From Cylindrotheca closterium (Eukaryota; Bacillariophyta; Bacillariophyceae; Bacillariales; Bacillariaceae), in NCBI GenBank assembly GCA_933822405.4, contig CAKOGP040000713.1, positions 1 through 45,941 on the forward strand: a stretch of DNA of 45,941 nt, read 5' to 3'. Shown here one piece after another: positions 20,164 to 30,092 of this stretch. The number at the start of each line of letters is the position of its first letter. The stretch's first letter is position 1. Position numbers and translations under genes: made by a program. The notes below the pieces were generated by a model. That model saw only the letters and a program-made list of their open reading frames with translations. It was not told the DNA's origin and made no database searches.

Positions 20164-21405
20164 TCAGTGAAGGATCGAGGATTGGGGGCTATGAGATGAT
20201 TTTCCATCGACTTCAAGATTCCTTTTCTCCAACCAAGACAATTTGTCAAATAGATTAGACTTGTCGAGATGGCCATACACGGGCTGGGACGACCAATTGA
20301 CAGAGGACCGGAGGATAGCTTCCCAAATGGATGACAAGTAGGAGAAAGTGGGCAATCTTTCGAAAGCCATCTCAGTGGCAGAGAGACCGTCACAAGCAAT
20401 CCGCACCCTGGGACATGTCAACAGATTTGGAGCCCATTGCTGGAGGAGCCAATCAATTGCCATGATACCGGCCATCAGACCGATGAGTTCACTGCGGTAT
20501 GGGCTCTGATCCTGGGGCAAACCCGGGGTCTGATACCGGATGGTGATCCGGTCTGACCCTCCATGCTTCACCAGGAGTTGAACCGCCGCGGTCCCCAACT
20601 CATCCTTGAAGGATCCATCACTGATCACGCAAAGGCGACCTTTCAACAGGGCAGCAACTAAGATAGCTTCGTCGCCGTGAATCTCGATCTTGTCTGGAAC
20701 CCACCCATAGTAGTCCGTGTAAAGCTCTGCAGCCGTTTGCCAAGCTTGAAGGATGGATGGGCTGGTGTTAGGGACCGTTTCTGAGAAACAACCAGCACCT
20801 GTGAGAAGAACGCTGTCAGACCCAGTAATGGGACGGACCATAGCACAAAGAACATCAGTGGGGAGAGGGGCAGTCCACCATGGACTGGAGGAATGTGAAG
20901 GCAATGGTGCAAAGCGACGTGACGTGACGGAGGAACCCTCAGGAGAAAAATGTTTTCCAGGTTGCCCCAAGCCGGTGGAAGAGGCCTGTAGTTGGTGACA
21001 GCAACCAATTCCAGTCCGCCAGAGGATCAGTCCAGGGACCCAATGGCTGTCGTAGTGGGTAATGTGGCCCATTGGAGGCAAGCAGGGCTCGGGATAAAGT
21101 GGTCTGCCACAAGTCCCAGTGTTGGCGGGTTGGGCAAATGGTCCTTGGCCATTGGTATGGCGAGCAGCAGCACTAATCCCTGATTCCATTCCAAGCGGCA
21201 TGTCAAATAAACCTGCAATCAGCAGTGACAATGTGGGACACTGTGCATACCTGGAGGAACATTTGACACCAATTGAGCCAGAGGAGTTCATCTTGGTCAA
21301 CCTCCAGGTTGAGGAAGAGATCCACCAGAAGGGAGTCGTCCTTAGAGCGATGTGACAAGGCTGGGGAGTTGTAAGCAACATAGATGTCCAGACCCTCAAG
21401 TTCAT
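20164..21405 (-). CDS. LINE C RNase H domain segment (open, about 413 codons)
   Basis: The longest intact frame of copy C. Its first third overlaps the end of the RT-connected region (shadow up to about 21200). It then reads AWQTAAELYTDYYGWVPDKI and a full RNase H type I fold: VISDGSFKDELG (first Asp), SPYRSELIGLMAGI (Glu), RIACDGLSATEMAF (second Asp), VYGHLDKSNLFDKLSW (His) and RNLEVDGKS (last Asp). All five signature residues are visible. The known role is removing the RNA strand during cDNA synthesis. In LINEs this domain is typical of the I-like group. It cannot act without the deleted RT. Confidence 0.8.
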   Translation of the reverse strand: MNLRVWTSMLLTTPQPCHIALRTTPFWWISSSTWRLTKMNSSGSIGVKCSSRYAQCPTLSLLIAGLFDMPLGMESGISAAARHTNGQGPFAQPANTGTCGRPLYPEPCLPPMGHITHYDSHWVPGLILWRTGIGCCHQLQASSTGLGQPGKHFSPEGSSVTSRRFAPLPSHSSSPWWTAPLPTDVLCAMVRPITGSDSVLLTGAGCFSETVPNTSPSILQAWQTAAELYTDYYGWVPDKIEIHGDEAILVAALLKGRLCVISDGSFKDELGTAAVQLLVKHGGSDRITIRYQTPGLPQDQSPYRSELIGLMAGIMAIDWLLQQWAPNLLTCPRVRIACDGLSATEMAFERLPTFSYLSSIWEAILRSSVNWSSQPVYGHLDKSNLFDKLSWLEKRNLEVDGKSSHSPQSSILH

Positions 21406-22330
21406 GCCACACTCGTTTCATTCATGTGTTGGAAGCTAAGGTGGCTGTGTTGTTGTAGACTTGTTGAAAATTCCAAAAGATGTCCCCGTTTCCAGTTGAT
21501 GGGCTTGGAAGTTGGCCTCCATGTAGTCACCACTTTTGGTCTTATTGGCCATATGTCGGAGCAAACACAACAGCCCAAGGGAAATTGTGACAGACACCGG
21601 CCTTTGGCAGGCACACCTGAAGTACCGTAGACACAATTTCTGTCCATTGCTGGGCATCCAATGTGGTTAGTGCCATGGGGTACTCCAATTTCTTCATGAT
21701 GGTCGACTTGATGAGGGGAAGGACGTCATATTTGTGAAGAAAGTTGGGCCGAAGTTGTTCTGCCCAATCCTTGGCTTTAGCAAGCAGCTGATCCTTGTGA
21801 GCCTTAAACAAGGCTGGGGACTCGCAAGCGACATAGATGTCCAGACCCTCAAGTCCATGACACACTCGATTTCATCCACATGTCGAAAGCCAAGATGGCC
21901 GTTTTGTTGTAGACTTGTTGCAAGATTCCAAAGGATGTCCCCGTTTCTAGTTGATGGGCTTGGAAGTTGGCCTCCATGTAGTCCCCAGTTTTGGTCCTGT
22001 TGGCCATGTGTCGGAGCGAGATCTTGAGATGCTTAAACACTTGACACCCAAACGGATGTGGGAGTCCAAGACCCTGATAGGACAGCGGAGCAAACACAAC
22101 AGCCCAACGGAAATTGCGGCAGACGCCGGCCTTTGGCAGGCACACCTGAAGTACCGTAGACAAAATTTCTGTCCATTGCTGGGCATCCAAGGTGGTTAGT
22201 GCCATGGGGTACTCCAATTTCTTCATGATGGCAAACTTGATGAGGGGAAGGAGGTTATATTTGTGAAGAAGGTTGGGCCGAACCATCAAAAGGACTTCTT
22301 GGGGTTGATCGCGCCTCCAGTAGCTCGGAT
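21359..22330. repeat. About 450-bp tandem duplication within LINE C
   Basis: Unit 1 starts 21359 and unit 2 starts 21811, both with ACATAGATGTCCAGACCCTC a few bases in. Both contain TAGACTTGTTG, GGCTTGGAAGTTGGCCTCCA and GGCAGGCACACCTGAAGTAC. Unit 1 has lost about 70 bp between TCGGAGC and the next CGGAGCA, a microhomology deletion. On the minus strand this repeats the post-RT (thumb/connection) block LEYPMALTTLDAQQW. Confidence 0.85.
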
Positions 22331-22955
22331 TCTCCCAAGCACACAGGGTAGCGGCGTCCTGCACCGATGCACATATAGCTTCACCCGAGTGATGGACTGT
22401 ATTGCCAGCCTCAATGACGTCAGTGTTGTTGACAAAGCAGAAGCATTGGCCTGTGACCAATTGTGACTCCAGTGCTGAGAGGCACTCAAAGCCGTAACCC
22501 ATCGCAAATCCTGCTGCCAAGGGAATATTGTGAAAAAGAGCATTACAGTAGTCAATAAATGGTGACTGGGCAGCTGCCTTGAAGTGTCTGTTGTGTAACC
22601 CATGGGGTTCAGAGCCCTTGTCCTCTGGATTCCGGGACCAGAAGTACAGGTGATTGGAGGTCGTAACCTCAAGGTGTACAGGTGAATGATCCTTGTGAAA
22701 TTGGCAATGGGAAAGAAAGGCTGTAGTAGCAGGGTCAAGCAGATTGGGCAGGGAGTAACGGCCTTCCAAGACTGCTCATGGAGGCACTTATATTTGCGTG
22801 CTAACAAAGGTGGCATCTGGCATTCATTGTTTTCAATGCGCTGATTTAGCGTGGTAAGGCGGGAAGGGATGTCGTACTCCTCGTAACCTGACTGAACCAG
22901 TTGAAGATATCAACTAACCGACCGCTTATCCCAAAGGGTTAGATTGCGAGGTTGG
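21405..22955 (-). pseudogene. LINE C RT remnant
   Basis: Opens with GYEEYDIPSRLTTLNQRIEN (about 22890), then deletion to the block before RT (EGRYSLPNLLDPATTAFLSH, PEDKGSEPHGLHNRH). A second deletion removes motifs A and B. Motif C is read as QCFCFVNNTDVIE where copy G has LCFVDDTDV: both catalytic Asp are Asn. It then joins INPKKSF to RPNLLHKYNLL, skipping about 60 residues, and continues into the duplicated block. Dead by deletion and by active-site loss. Confidence 0.85.
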
Positions 22956-23087
22956 AAGGTAGACCTCCCCCATTGCCTACTCCTGCACTGAAGTCTACAC
23001 CCCAATCAGCAACCAACCCTCCTACGGAGTCTCCAGCTCGGGCAAAACTTTCTGCATCTGAACAGTGGGGGTGCCCCCCCCCCCTGG

Positions 23088-23106
23088 CGGTGGTCCCTAA
23101 CCACCG
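23088..23106 (+). promoter_or_regulatory. Possible hairpin before ORF2 region, copy G
   Basis: CGGTGGT (23088-23094), loop CCCTA, ACCACCG (23100-23106): a 7-bp stem with a 5-nt loop in roughly the same place as the copy A and B hairpins. The sequence differs and no ATGA follows, so equivalence is uncertain. Confidence 0.35.
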
Positions 23107-23212
23107 ACGGTCCCGTCACGCAAGGTTGCGGCGTTTGACGGTAGGCCAAGGTCGAAGTCTACACAACCAAAACACATCCAGCCAGCTGGCCCACTCCTCG
23201 CTGGATGCTTAA

Positions 23213-24391
23213 TTAAACCCTCTCCCTCCCAGTATCTACTTAGGTGATGACTCATGCCAGAAGTCTCCTTGCATTACTCGGGTCCTTTTTCAAAATGTTC
23301 AGGGGCGTCCATTTCCCATGACACATGAGAAACAGAAAGGGCTCTTCAAGTGTTGGACGGACCAGAGAGTGGGCATTGCTTTGCTGGCTGAAATTAACCT
23401 TCAATGGTCAGCAATGCCAAGAGGACACAAGTGGTTTGATCTGGTTAAGTTCTTCACTAATCAGGGTCAGTGTCTTTCATCAGGAGTTTCCAACTCCGCA
23501 TCAATGGTGCGGATGTTCTGCTACATCACTCAACAAGGTCGCACGCCATGCAAATCAGGCGGCAAAGATGAGACAGGGCTAGGCAGGTTCTCTTGGATCA
23601 AGATCTGGAGTAGGGGCATCCGACAACAGGATGGTCCTTTAGATCTTGTGGTGGTCTCTGCATATTGTCCAAACAAGGAAGGTACCAATGTGGGTAGTGT
23701 TTGGAACTACCAACGGAATTACTGGCTGAGCAACGGGGTGACTATGGATCCCTGTGACAAGATTACACTCGATCTGGTGGATCTGATCAAACAATTGAAA
23801 GCGGAAGGATGTGAGGATGTCTCCAACAACTCTCCCTTTTCCTGCCGCCAAGAGATGTGGTCTGAAGGTCTGACCAAGGCCATTTTACGCCAACATCAGG
23901 GCCCTTACCCAGCAACAACCCAAAGTCGGACAATGGATACTCCCATTGATGGTATATTTGTGACCGACGGCGTCCGTGTAATGGCAGGTGGATACTTGGA
24001 CTTTCAGCAGTATTTTAAGTCGGACCACAGGGGACTCTGGATTGACATTGACCTGGAAGCGACTCTGGGGGCTCCACCGGTGACCTCTCCTTCGTTCCAA
24101 CCAGGTCGGTTGACACTGGCTGATGGTCGGTCGGTGGACCGCTATATTAAGGCTGCGGAAGCGGGCTACCGGCATTTCCGCCTTTCCCAACGCTTGACTC
24201 AATTATCTGAGGATATTTTGGTCCAGGACGGCTACCTTACGGCGAATCAACAAGCTCGATTCAACACCATTCATCGCCAGGCCTATGAAATCCGCCGACG
24301 GGCTGAGCGCAACTGCCGGAAACTGGTAAGGTGCACTGGTCACCACAAATGCAGCAGAAATGGGATAGGTTGCACCTTTACCAGCGCCTGA
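23213..24391 (+). pseudogene. LINE G EEP endonuclease, active-site motif deleted
   Basis: Frame opens before VLFQNVQGRPFPMTHEKQ; the stretch from MTHEKQ (23318) to 24391 has no stop. EEP blocks: GIALLAEINLQW, LDLVVVSAYCPNKEG, DTPIDGIFVTDG, KSDHRGLWIDID. Between them KAEGCEDVSNNSPF lacks the VLGIDANE segment of copies A and B, an in-frame loss of about eight residues that includes the metal-binding D-x-N. After the EEP, GYRHFRLSQRLTQL and YEIRRRAERNCRKL lead to a frameshift near 24330. No good ATG with ATGA overlap was found. Nicking activity should be lost. Confidence 0.8.
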
Positions 24392-26690
24392 TCTTGGACC
24401 ATAAACAGGTCAGGACTAGTTCACGGAAGGTATGGCGTTTGTTGAAGAAGAACGGGCTGAGTGATGCATGGAAATTATCAGAAGCTGACCTAGAGGCAAA
24501 GTGGTACCTTGAACATCAAGACTACACAGAGGTCAAGCAGAAGCGTGCCCATCAGTGGCGCCTGGAATATCTGGAGAACGAATCAGCAGCGGACCAGAAA
24601 GCAAAGAAGAGCAACATCAAAGCTCGTACCAGACGGACTTGAGTCCAGCAGATGGCAAAAAAAGAGGAGACCCAGCGATGACGGATAGCTCAAGGCAAAG
24701 GCTCCTCCAGCAGACCAAAATGGCCCACGTGGCACAGGATGGTACCTCCCATCGGGTAACATGCCAGTGTAAACGTCTTGTGGAAGAAGGCTGCATGCAA
24801 GAGAACCGGCTCAGGTATGACCAGACCCGCTACCCCTACTCCACTCCACCAATGACTGAACCTTTGTACTCCAACTTCAATGGCCCCAACGCCGAAAGGA
24901 ACAGCCAAGTACTGCTCCGCGGTCTCTATAAAGCCAAGACGCAGGATCCTTACCTGGTGTCATTCCTGGACCATTGCCAAAGGCCGGAGGGCTTGGAAGA
25001 GCAACCACTGGAAGTGGATCTGGAGGATCATGTTAGCTTCTGGCGTAAGATGGGGGAACACAAAGGTTTGGAGCCACACGGCTTGCATAATGGTCAAGTA
25101 GCATCCAACTTGCTCGGCCTGCGGCTACACAATCTTTTGTTCCATCCCTTTTGCTACAGGATTTGTCCCAGCCCAGTGGTGCCACTTGCTCAACTTTGCA
25201 ATTGAGAAGAAACCAGGAGAGATTTGGGTGGACCTCATGCGCACAATTCAAATGATGAATTCAGAGCTGCAGGCCAACAACAAGAGAGTGGGGAAATTGG
25301 CCATGGCCTATGCAGAGCAGCACAACCTGATCCCAAAGGGACAACACGGGTCTTGCAAGCGTCACCAGGCCATCGATCTGGCCCTTACGAAGTGTCTCAC
25401 TTGGGACGTCTTGCATCTCCAATGCCGCCTTGCTGGGTGGATCTCCAAAGATGCCAAGTCCTGCTTTGACCGGATTTTCCACTGGGTGGCAATCATTAGA
25501 CTCATGCGCTTTGGGATTCAATGGCGTACCCTTTGCTCCATGTTTGATACACTGATGTAGTCTAAGCACCAGGGTGCGTACGGGGTGTGGCGATTCTGAC
25601 CGTGTCTTTATTCCTCCCACCATGATCCCATTCCAAGGATGTGGACAAGGCAATGAGACAGGACCTCCTATCTGGGTTGCCATTAGCTCCATTCGCTTGG
25701 GGATGATGATTAGAAAAGGCTTTGGCTTTGACTTTCTGATCTCAATATCTTGGGCTCCGCTCTTGGCCGATTGCTTATGCTTTGTCGATGACACTGATGT
25801 CTGCCAAGCGGCACCGTCTCCTGACTAGTCTGGGGAATCTATCGTCCCAGAGGTGGCCAAAGCACTGAAATGGTGGTCAAACGGCGTCCGCCTTACTGGT
25901 GGCGCCATCTGACCAGATAAATCCTTTTGGTATCTGATGGACTTCAAGTGGAATGCCCAACAAGGAGTATGGAAATTCCGGCAGAAGGGGGATTTCAAAC
26001 CATCTCTTCTTCCAATAGTCTTGGCGGAAATTGTGGTTGAACTGAATGATCTGGATGGCACCCCAGTGCATCTACAGCGGTTGGAACCGGACAAATTGGC
26101 AAAGACTTTGGGTATCCTGATGCCCCCCTGCTCAAACAGGAAAGCACAACTTGTGGTGATGCAGGGGAAAGCAAAAGTATGGGCGGATCAGATCCAACCT
26201 AGCTTCCTCCAGCGATACCATGTCCTTTGCACCACAATCCAGAAGACTTTGGAGTACCCCATGGCGCTCACCTTCTTCTCTCAGCAGGAGTGGGACCAGA
26301 TACTATCCCCAGTGCTCAGGGCGGCACTTCCAAATGCCGCAACTTTCCTTGTGCTATGGTATCTGCCCCCATTGCACTCCAAGGTGTTGGTGTCCCTCAT
26401 CCATATGATCTCCAAGTCATCAAGCACGTGGACATGCTACTTCGCCACCCTGCCAATAAGACCAAGACGGGTGGCTTCTTGGAGGCAGTCCTCCAGGCAC
26501 ATCAGCTTGAGACCGGTACCTCCTACGGCCTCTTCCAACAAGTCTATACCAACACCTCCATCCTGGCGTCTGACAAATGGGCAAAGCGGACCTGGAGTGA
26601 ACTCAACTCTTTCTTTCCATCCACCTGGAGTTTGATTCCCCCTCTCTTCAGCCACTACGCCATGCAGACCAACTGTTAGTTGACTTGTTT
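24331..26690 (+). pseudogene. LINE G reverse transcriptase, catalytic motif retained
   Basis: Pieces in changing frames. Linker: LILDHKQVRTSSRKVWRLLK. Pre-RT: YSTPPMTEPLYSNFNG, LEPHGLHNGQ. RT: KGQHGSCKRHQAIDLALTK, SKDAKSCFDRIFHWVAII (motif A, Asp present), FQGCGQGNETGPPIWVAISS, CLCFVDDTDVCQA (motif C, both Asp present). Stops at 25560 and 25828, and frameshifts elsewhere. Post-RT block: KTLEYPMALTFFSQQEWDQI, VGVPHPYDLQVIKHVDMLLR, ETGTSYGLFQQVYTNTSILA. It is the only copy in the window with an intact F-x-D-D motif, but breaks prevent a full-length product. Confidence 0.85.
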
Positions 26691-28676
26691 ATCGATTCTT
26701 TGGTGGACCAACTTACTCTGAAATGGCTCAACTGGTGTCGGATCTTCCAGCATGCAGTCACTCTCTCTGATATTGTGAATGCTGAAGGGACAGCAATTAC
26801 TTTGCAGACATGGAAAGGGATAGGAGCGGACAGCTGTTCTGACCGGTACCAATGGCCCCGTACTGCTTGTCTGCCGTCTATCCAATGGTGGACCGCATGG
26901 CAGCAATGGATTTCTACTCACCTGACTGGAGGCCTGTGGCATTCCGTCGACTTGTCCTGGAAGTGGCAATACTCCCCCTCTACCAATACCCTGTTCCACC
27001 GTGAGGGTCAACTATGGATTTCTTCCGTCCCTCTCGCCTCCACCAGCCGTCAGCGCACCTTCTACTTGCCTCACCGCTTCAACCCTGATCTCCCACCTCT
27101 ACCAGTGGACAATGTCCGCGCCTCGGTCTCTGTCCTCCCTAGCCGGTCTCCAATCCACAGAGCCGGGTCCTCCTCCACTCTACGGGCCCTCACTTACCAG
27201 CTGGGTTCCAGAGGTCGTTACTATTGAAGGTAGTGAGGACCGCCAGGTTCAGGCCCTTCTTGCCAGTACCGTTTCTGCTGTGAGCGACGGCTCTTACAAA
27301 GCTAAACTGGACACAGCATGCGCTCAAGTCCTCACTGAGGACCTGCCAAACACCTGGGAAATTTGAGGCGAATTGATTGGCCTTATGGCTTCTCTCCTGG
27401 TGTTGGAATGGATGCTTCAGGTTGCCCAACTGAAACTCTTTTCCAGCCAACCTTTGGTCAAGATGGCCTGCAACGGGCTCATTGCTCTTGATATGTCCTT
27501 CTCTGAAGTGCACCTGTCATTGTCTGGTGCTCAGTTTGATCTGGCCTCCACCATCCGGGCCTTGCTTTGCCACCTTCCCCTCCAAGTTCATCAGCACCAT
27601 GTTAAAGGCCACCTCCTGGACAAGCACCGGCCTTTCTCCCAACTGGACTGGTGGGAGCAGCGCAATGTAGAAGTGGACTTCAAAGCACAATCCTAACGCC
27701 GCCTGCTGGAGTCTACAGGCCGTTCTGCCGCCTCCAACCCCCGCTTCTTCCATGAACCTGTGTCTTTATTCATTGATGGAGTTAAGTTGTCCCAACTGGA
27801 TCAGGCTCACATCATGGAGCTAGTCTCTCTCCCTGCCCTTTGTCTCTTGCAGGCGCCATGAAGGCCCTCTCAGCAAATCTCCAACGCTGGACACCCAAGC
27901 ATATCTCCGGTATGACAGGTGTGGGATAATTTTTGGCCATTCGGTACCGTTCCGCAAAGAGCTCTTGCCCCAGATGCTCCTCCTGCCCCTTGGACGATGA
28001 CCTCCATGTCCCCTGCTATTCTGCCCCTACTGCAGCTGCAGAATGGTCAAAACGTCATCTGGCCCTCCGGACCTGGAGGCAGACTCAGCAGACTGCCCCA
28101 GAGATCGAAGCCTTCCTCTTTGAATATCTGAAGACAGTCCATCAGCCTTCCTTGGGCGTACCCACCGTCCAAGCCTGGTCCCACCATCCCCACCTCTTCC
28201 AAAGTGCCATCTCCTCCCAAGCCAAGCTTGGAGCCCAGGGCCTCCTTGAAGGCCTAGTGTCCCCCAACTGGAGACACCTGCAGGCCCTTCACTTCTCCTC
28301 TATTGGCTCCAAGAAGTCCGCCAACCTTCAACAACTGATCCGGATCGGGCACTACATGTGGAAAGACCACAACCGGCTTGCCCACTCTGAAGACAGCTCC
28401 TGGTACACGGCCTGCAAGCGGGAGATTGACATCGGCATCTGCAAACAGTTTGCCATGGGCCTGATTGATATCCCCCCACACTTGCAGTACCTCTTTTGTG
28501 ACTCCCGCAAAACTGTCCTCAACAAATCACTCAAAGATTGTCAACATTGGCTGTGCCTTGTCTCCGATGAGAGAGCGATCAACTGTTGCTCTCTAGTCAG
28601 GCAACGTCAGATGATCTTTCACCTGGCCCAACCCGCCAACCCAACATCGACTTGGCCACCCGGCGCAAGTCCATAA
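26685..28676 (+). pseudogene. LINE G RNase H and zinc-binding C-terminus
   Basis: RNase H: SAVSDGSYKAKLDTACAQV (first Asp), an internal loss ending NTWEI plus TGA near 27364, GELIGLMASLLVLEW (Glu), KMACNGLIALDMSF where copy C has IACDGLSA (catalytic Asp replaced by Asn), HHVKGHLLDKHRPF (His) and RNVEVDFKAQS (last Asp). From 27933 an intact 247-codon frame follows with CPRCSSCPLDDDLHVPCYSA, a variant of the zf-RVT CCHC, then IGHYMWKDHNRLAHSEDS and the family C-terminal block. It ends at 28676. RNase H would be inactive. Confidence 0.8.
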
Positions 28677-29136
28677 ACAGACAGATACCTCGGCCATCTA
28701 TCTGCCCCCTCTATGTTTCACTCTCCCTCTGTCAATCACAGGACTAGGGACCTGCAGTCTGTCATGTAGATGGTGGCCACATTGTTCTGGAACACTGTGC
28801 CACTGGGACACTCTCCATTCACTTGGATCAATACACCCATGGCAGTAGGGCACAAGAACCATTGGCTTCTCACCTGGTGCTACACAATCATGCCCACCGC
28901 CACTTTCAAAAACCTCAAAAACAAAGTAAAAATACGCCGTCTCGAGTGGCAAGATCGTTCTACATGTGCAAGGGTGCAATGTAATATGCGATAGAGCAAC
29001 TTCCCTGGGATTGGATGCCTCAAGCTGGTTCAACAGTACTCAACTCACCTCCGTATGGTAAATGGCCATGACAGCTGTTAACTGCAATCTAGAAACTTGA
29101 GATAGTTTTAATACAATTAATGCATCAGTTATATAT
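28677..29136 (+). other. LINE G 3' UTR and end
   Basis: No gene. It finishes with CAATTAATGCATCAGTTATA, the same end as E (CAATTAATGTTTCAGTTATT) and close to C and F, which sets the 3' boundary near 29136. Confidence 0.7.
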
Positions 29137-29649
29137 AAAATGCTACACAAAAGGAGTTTGACAAGAATTACAATCCAAGTAAATTGGATCCAAAGATGGA
29201 AGGTCCCTATCAATTACTCGTGTGTTTACTAACGGAACTGTTGAAGTTTGCAGGAGTCCTCAAATCTCTCTCAATATACAGCACCTTGTGCTGTTTTGTC
29301 AAGTCTAGCAAGCAATGAGTTTGAATTTGCCTGTTGTGTCAAGAACCACCTCTCCTATGAACTGTGGATCTAAGGGTGCCTTTGTGACTACACTTTGGTA
29401 CAGAATGATATGATAATACTATGATCCTACAACAAGTTTTGATCATAGAGGGGAAGAGTAGAACGGCCCATAGAACAGGCCAAAGGTATTGGGACTGTAG
29501 AAGCTCCTTTGGTTGGGTATAGAACTAGATCTTAGTCAAAAGGTCCACATAAGCACTTTGAAGTGCCTCTCTATACAGGATTTCACATCTCCAACTTCTT
29601 TGACTACTAAATAGTTTTCAATACACCCCTGGGCCGGGGCATTGTTGTA
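29137..29649. other. Gap between LINE G and element H
   Basis: About 500 bp with no open frame of note and no similarity to other parts of the window that I could see. A minus-strand stretch reads VVTKAPLDPQFIGEVVLDTT before a stop; too little to name. Confidence 0.4.
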
Positions 29650-29660
29650 GCAAAAGATTT

Positions 29661-29812
29661 TTTGATTGGTTTCATGTTGCAGTGACGTGTTTCAAAATTG
29701 TTTGATCGGTTTTGTGTTGCAGTGACTTGTTTCAATTTCTTCGATCGGTTTCAAAATCATTTGATCGGTTTTGTGTTGCAGTGCTTGTTTTGATTTCTTT
29801 GATCACCCGTCA
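29661..29812 (+). repeat. TTGATCGGTTT array, left side of H
   Basis: TTTGATTGGTTT (29661), TTTGATCGGTTT (29701), TTCGATCGGTTT (29740) and TTGATCGGTTT (29761), the first three about 40 bp apart. Between them GTGTTGCAGTGACTTGTTTC-type spacers recur. Same orientation as the arrays at 32941 and 33598. Confidence 0.85.
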
Positions 29813-30092
29813 TGGGGGGTTGGGATTCCCTGTATGCAGCCAATCAGAATGCAGTTGGGGCAGAAACAATTAAGAGCATGATAACGGGTTTAACGCGATT
29901 ACAAACGGCTTTAACGCTATTTGGAACTGTAATTTTTGAAGTAAAATATTTTTTTGGATCTTGCCAAAGTGTCGTCACACAAATATTTTGAAGGCATCAC
30001 GAATCACAAGACTATGATTTGGGCTGTATCAGATGATGTTTTAAATAGATATGCACTAGTAGTTAGTAGTATGTATTAACTTTGTTTTCTCC

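Larger units (their letters stand above)
19004..22960 (-). mobile_element. LINE copy C, 5'-truncated, internally deleted and duplicated
   Basis: Reads from about 22960 (end of the EEP region, STFQPRNLTLWDKRSV) down to the 3' end near 19005. Order: linker, deletion, RT pieces, duplicated region, RNase H (20164-20620), zf-RVT, tail, 3' UTR. Two large deletions are visible: KYKCLHEQ joins SWKGRYSLPNLL, and IPLAAGF joins AMGYGFECLS, removing RT motif A. The 3' end sits in Copia1 integrase. It abuts copy G head-to-head at about 22960. Confidence 0.85.
22961..29136 (+). mobile_element. LINE copy G, near full-length ORF2, decayed
   Basis: Begins in the ORF1 tail (Pro-rich), then EEP (23213-24390), RT (24331-26690), RNase H (27220-27700), zinc-binding tail (27930-28676) and a 3' UTR ending CAATTAATGCATCAGTTATA at 29114-29136. 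It is the only copy spanning EEP to 3' end. It belongs to a different subfamily from A/B (only moderate protein similarity). Frames are interrupted many times. Confidence 0.85.
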
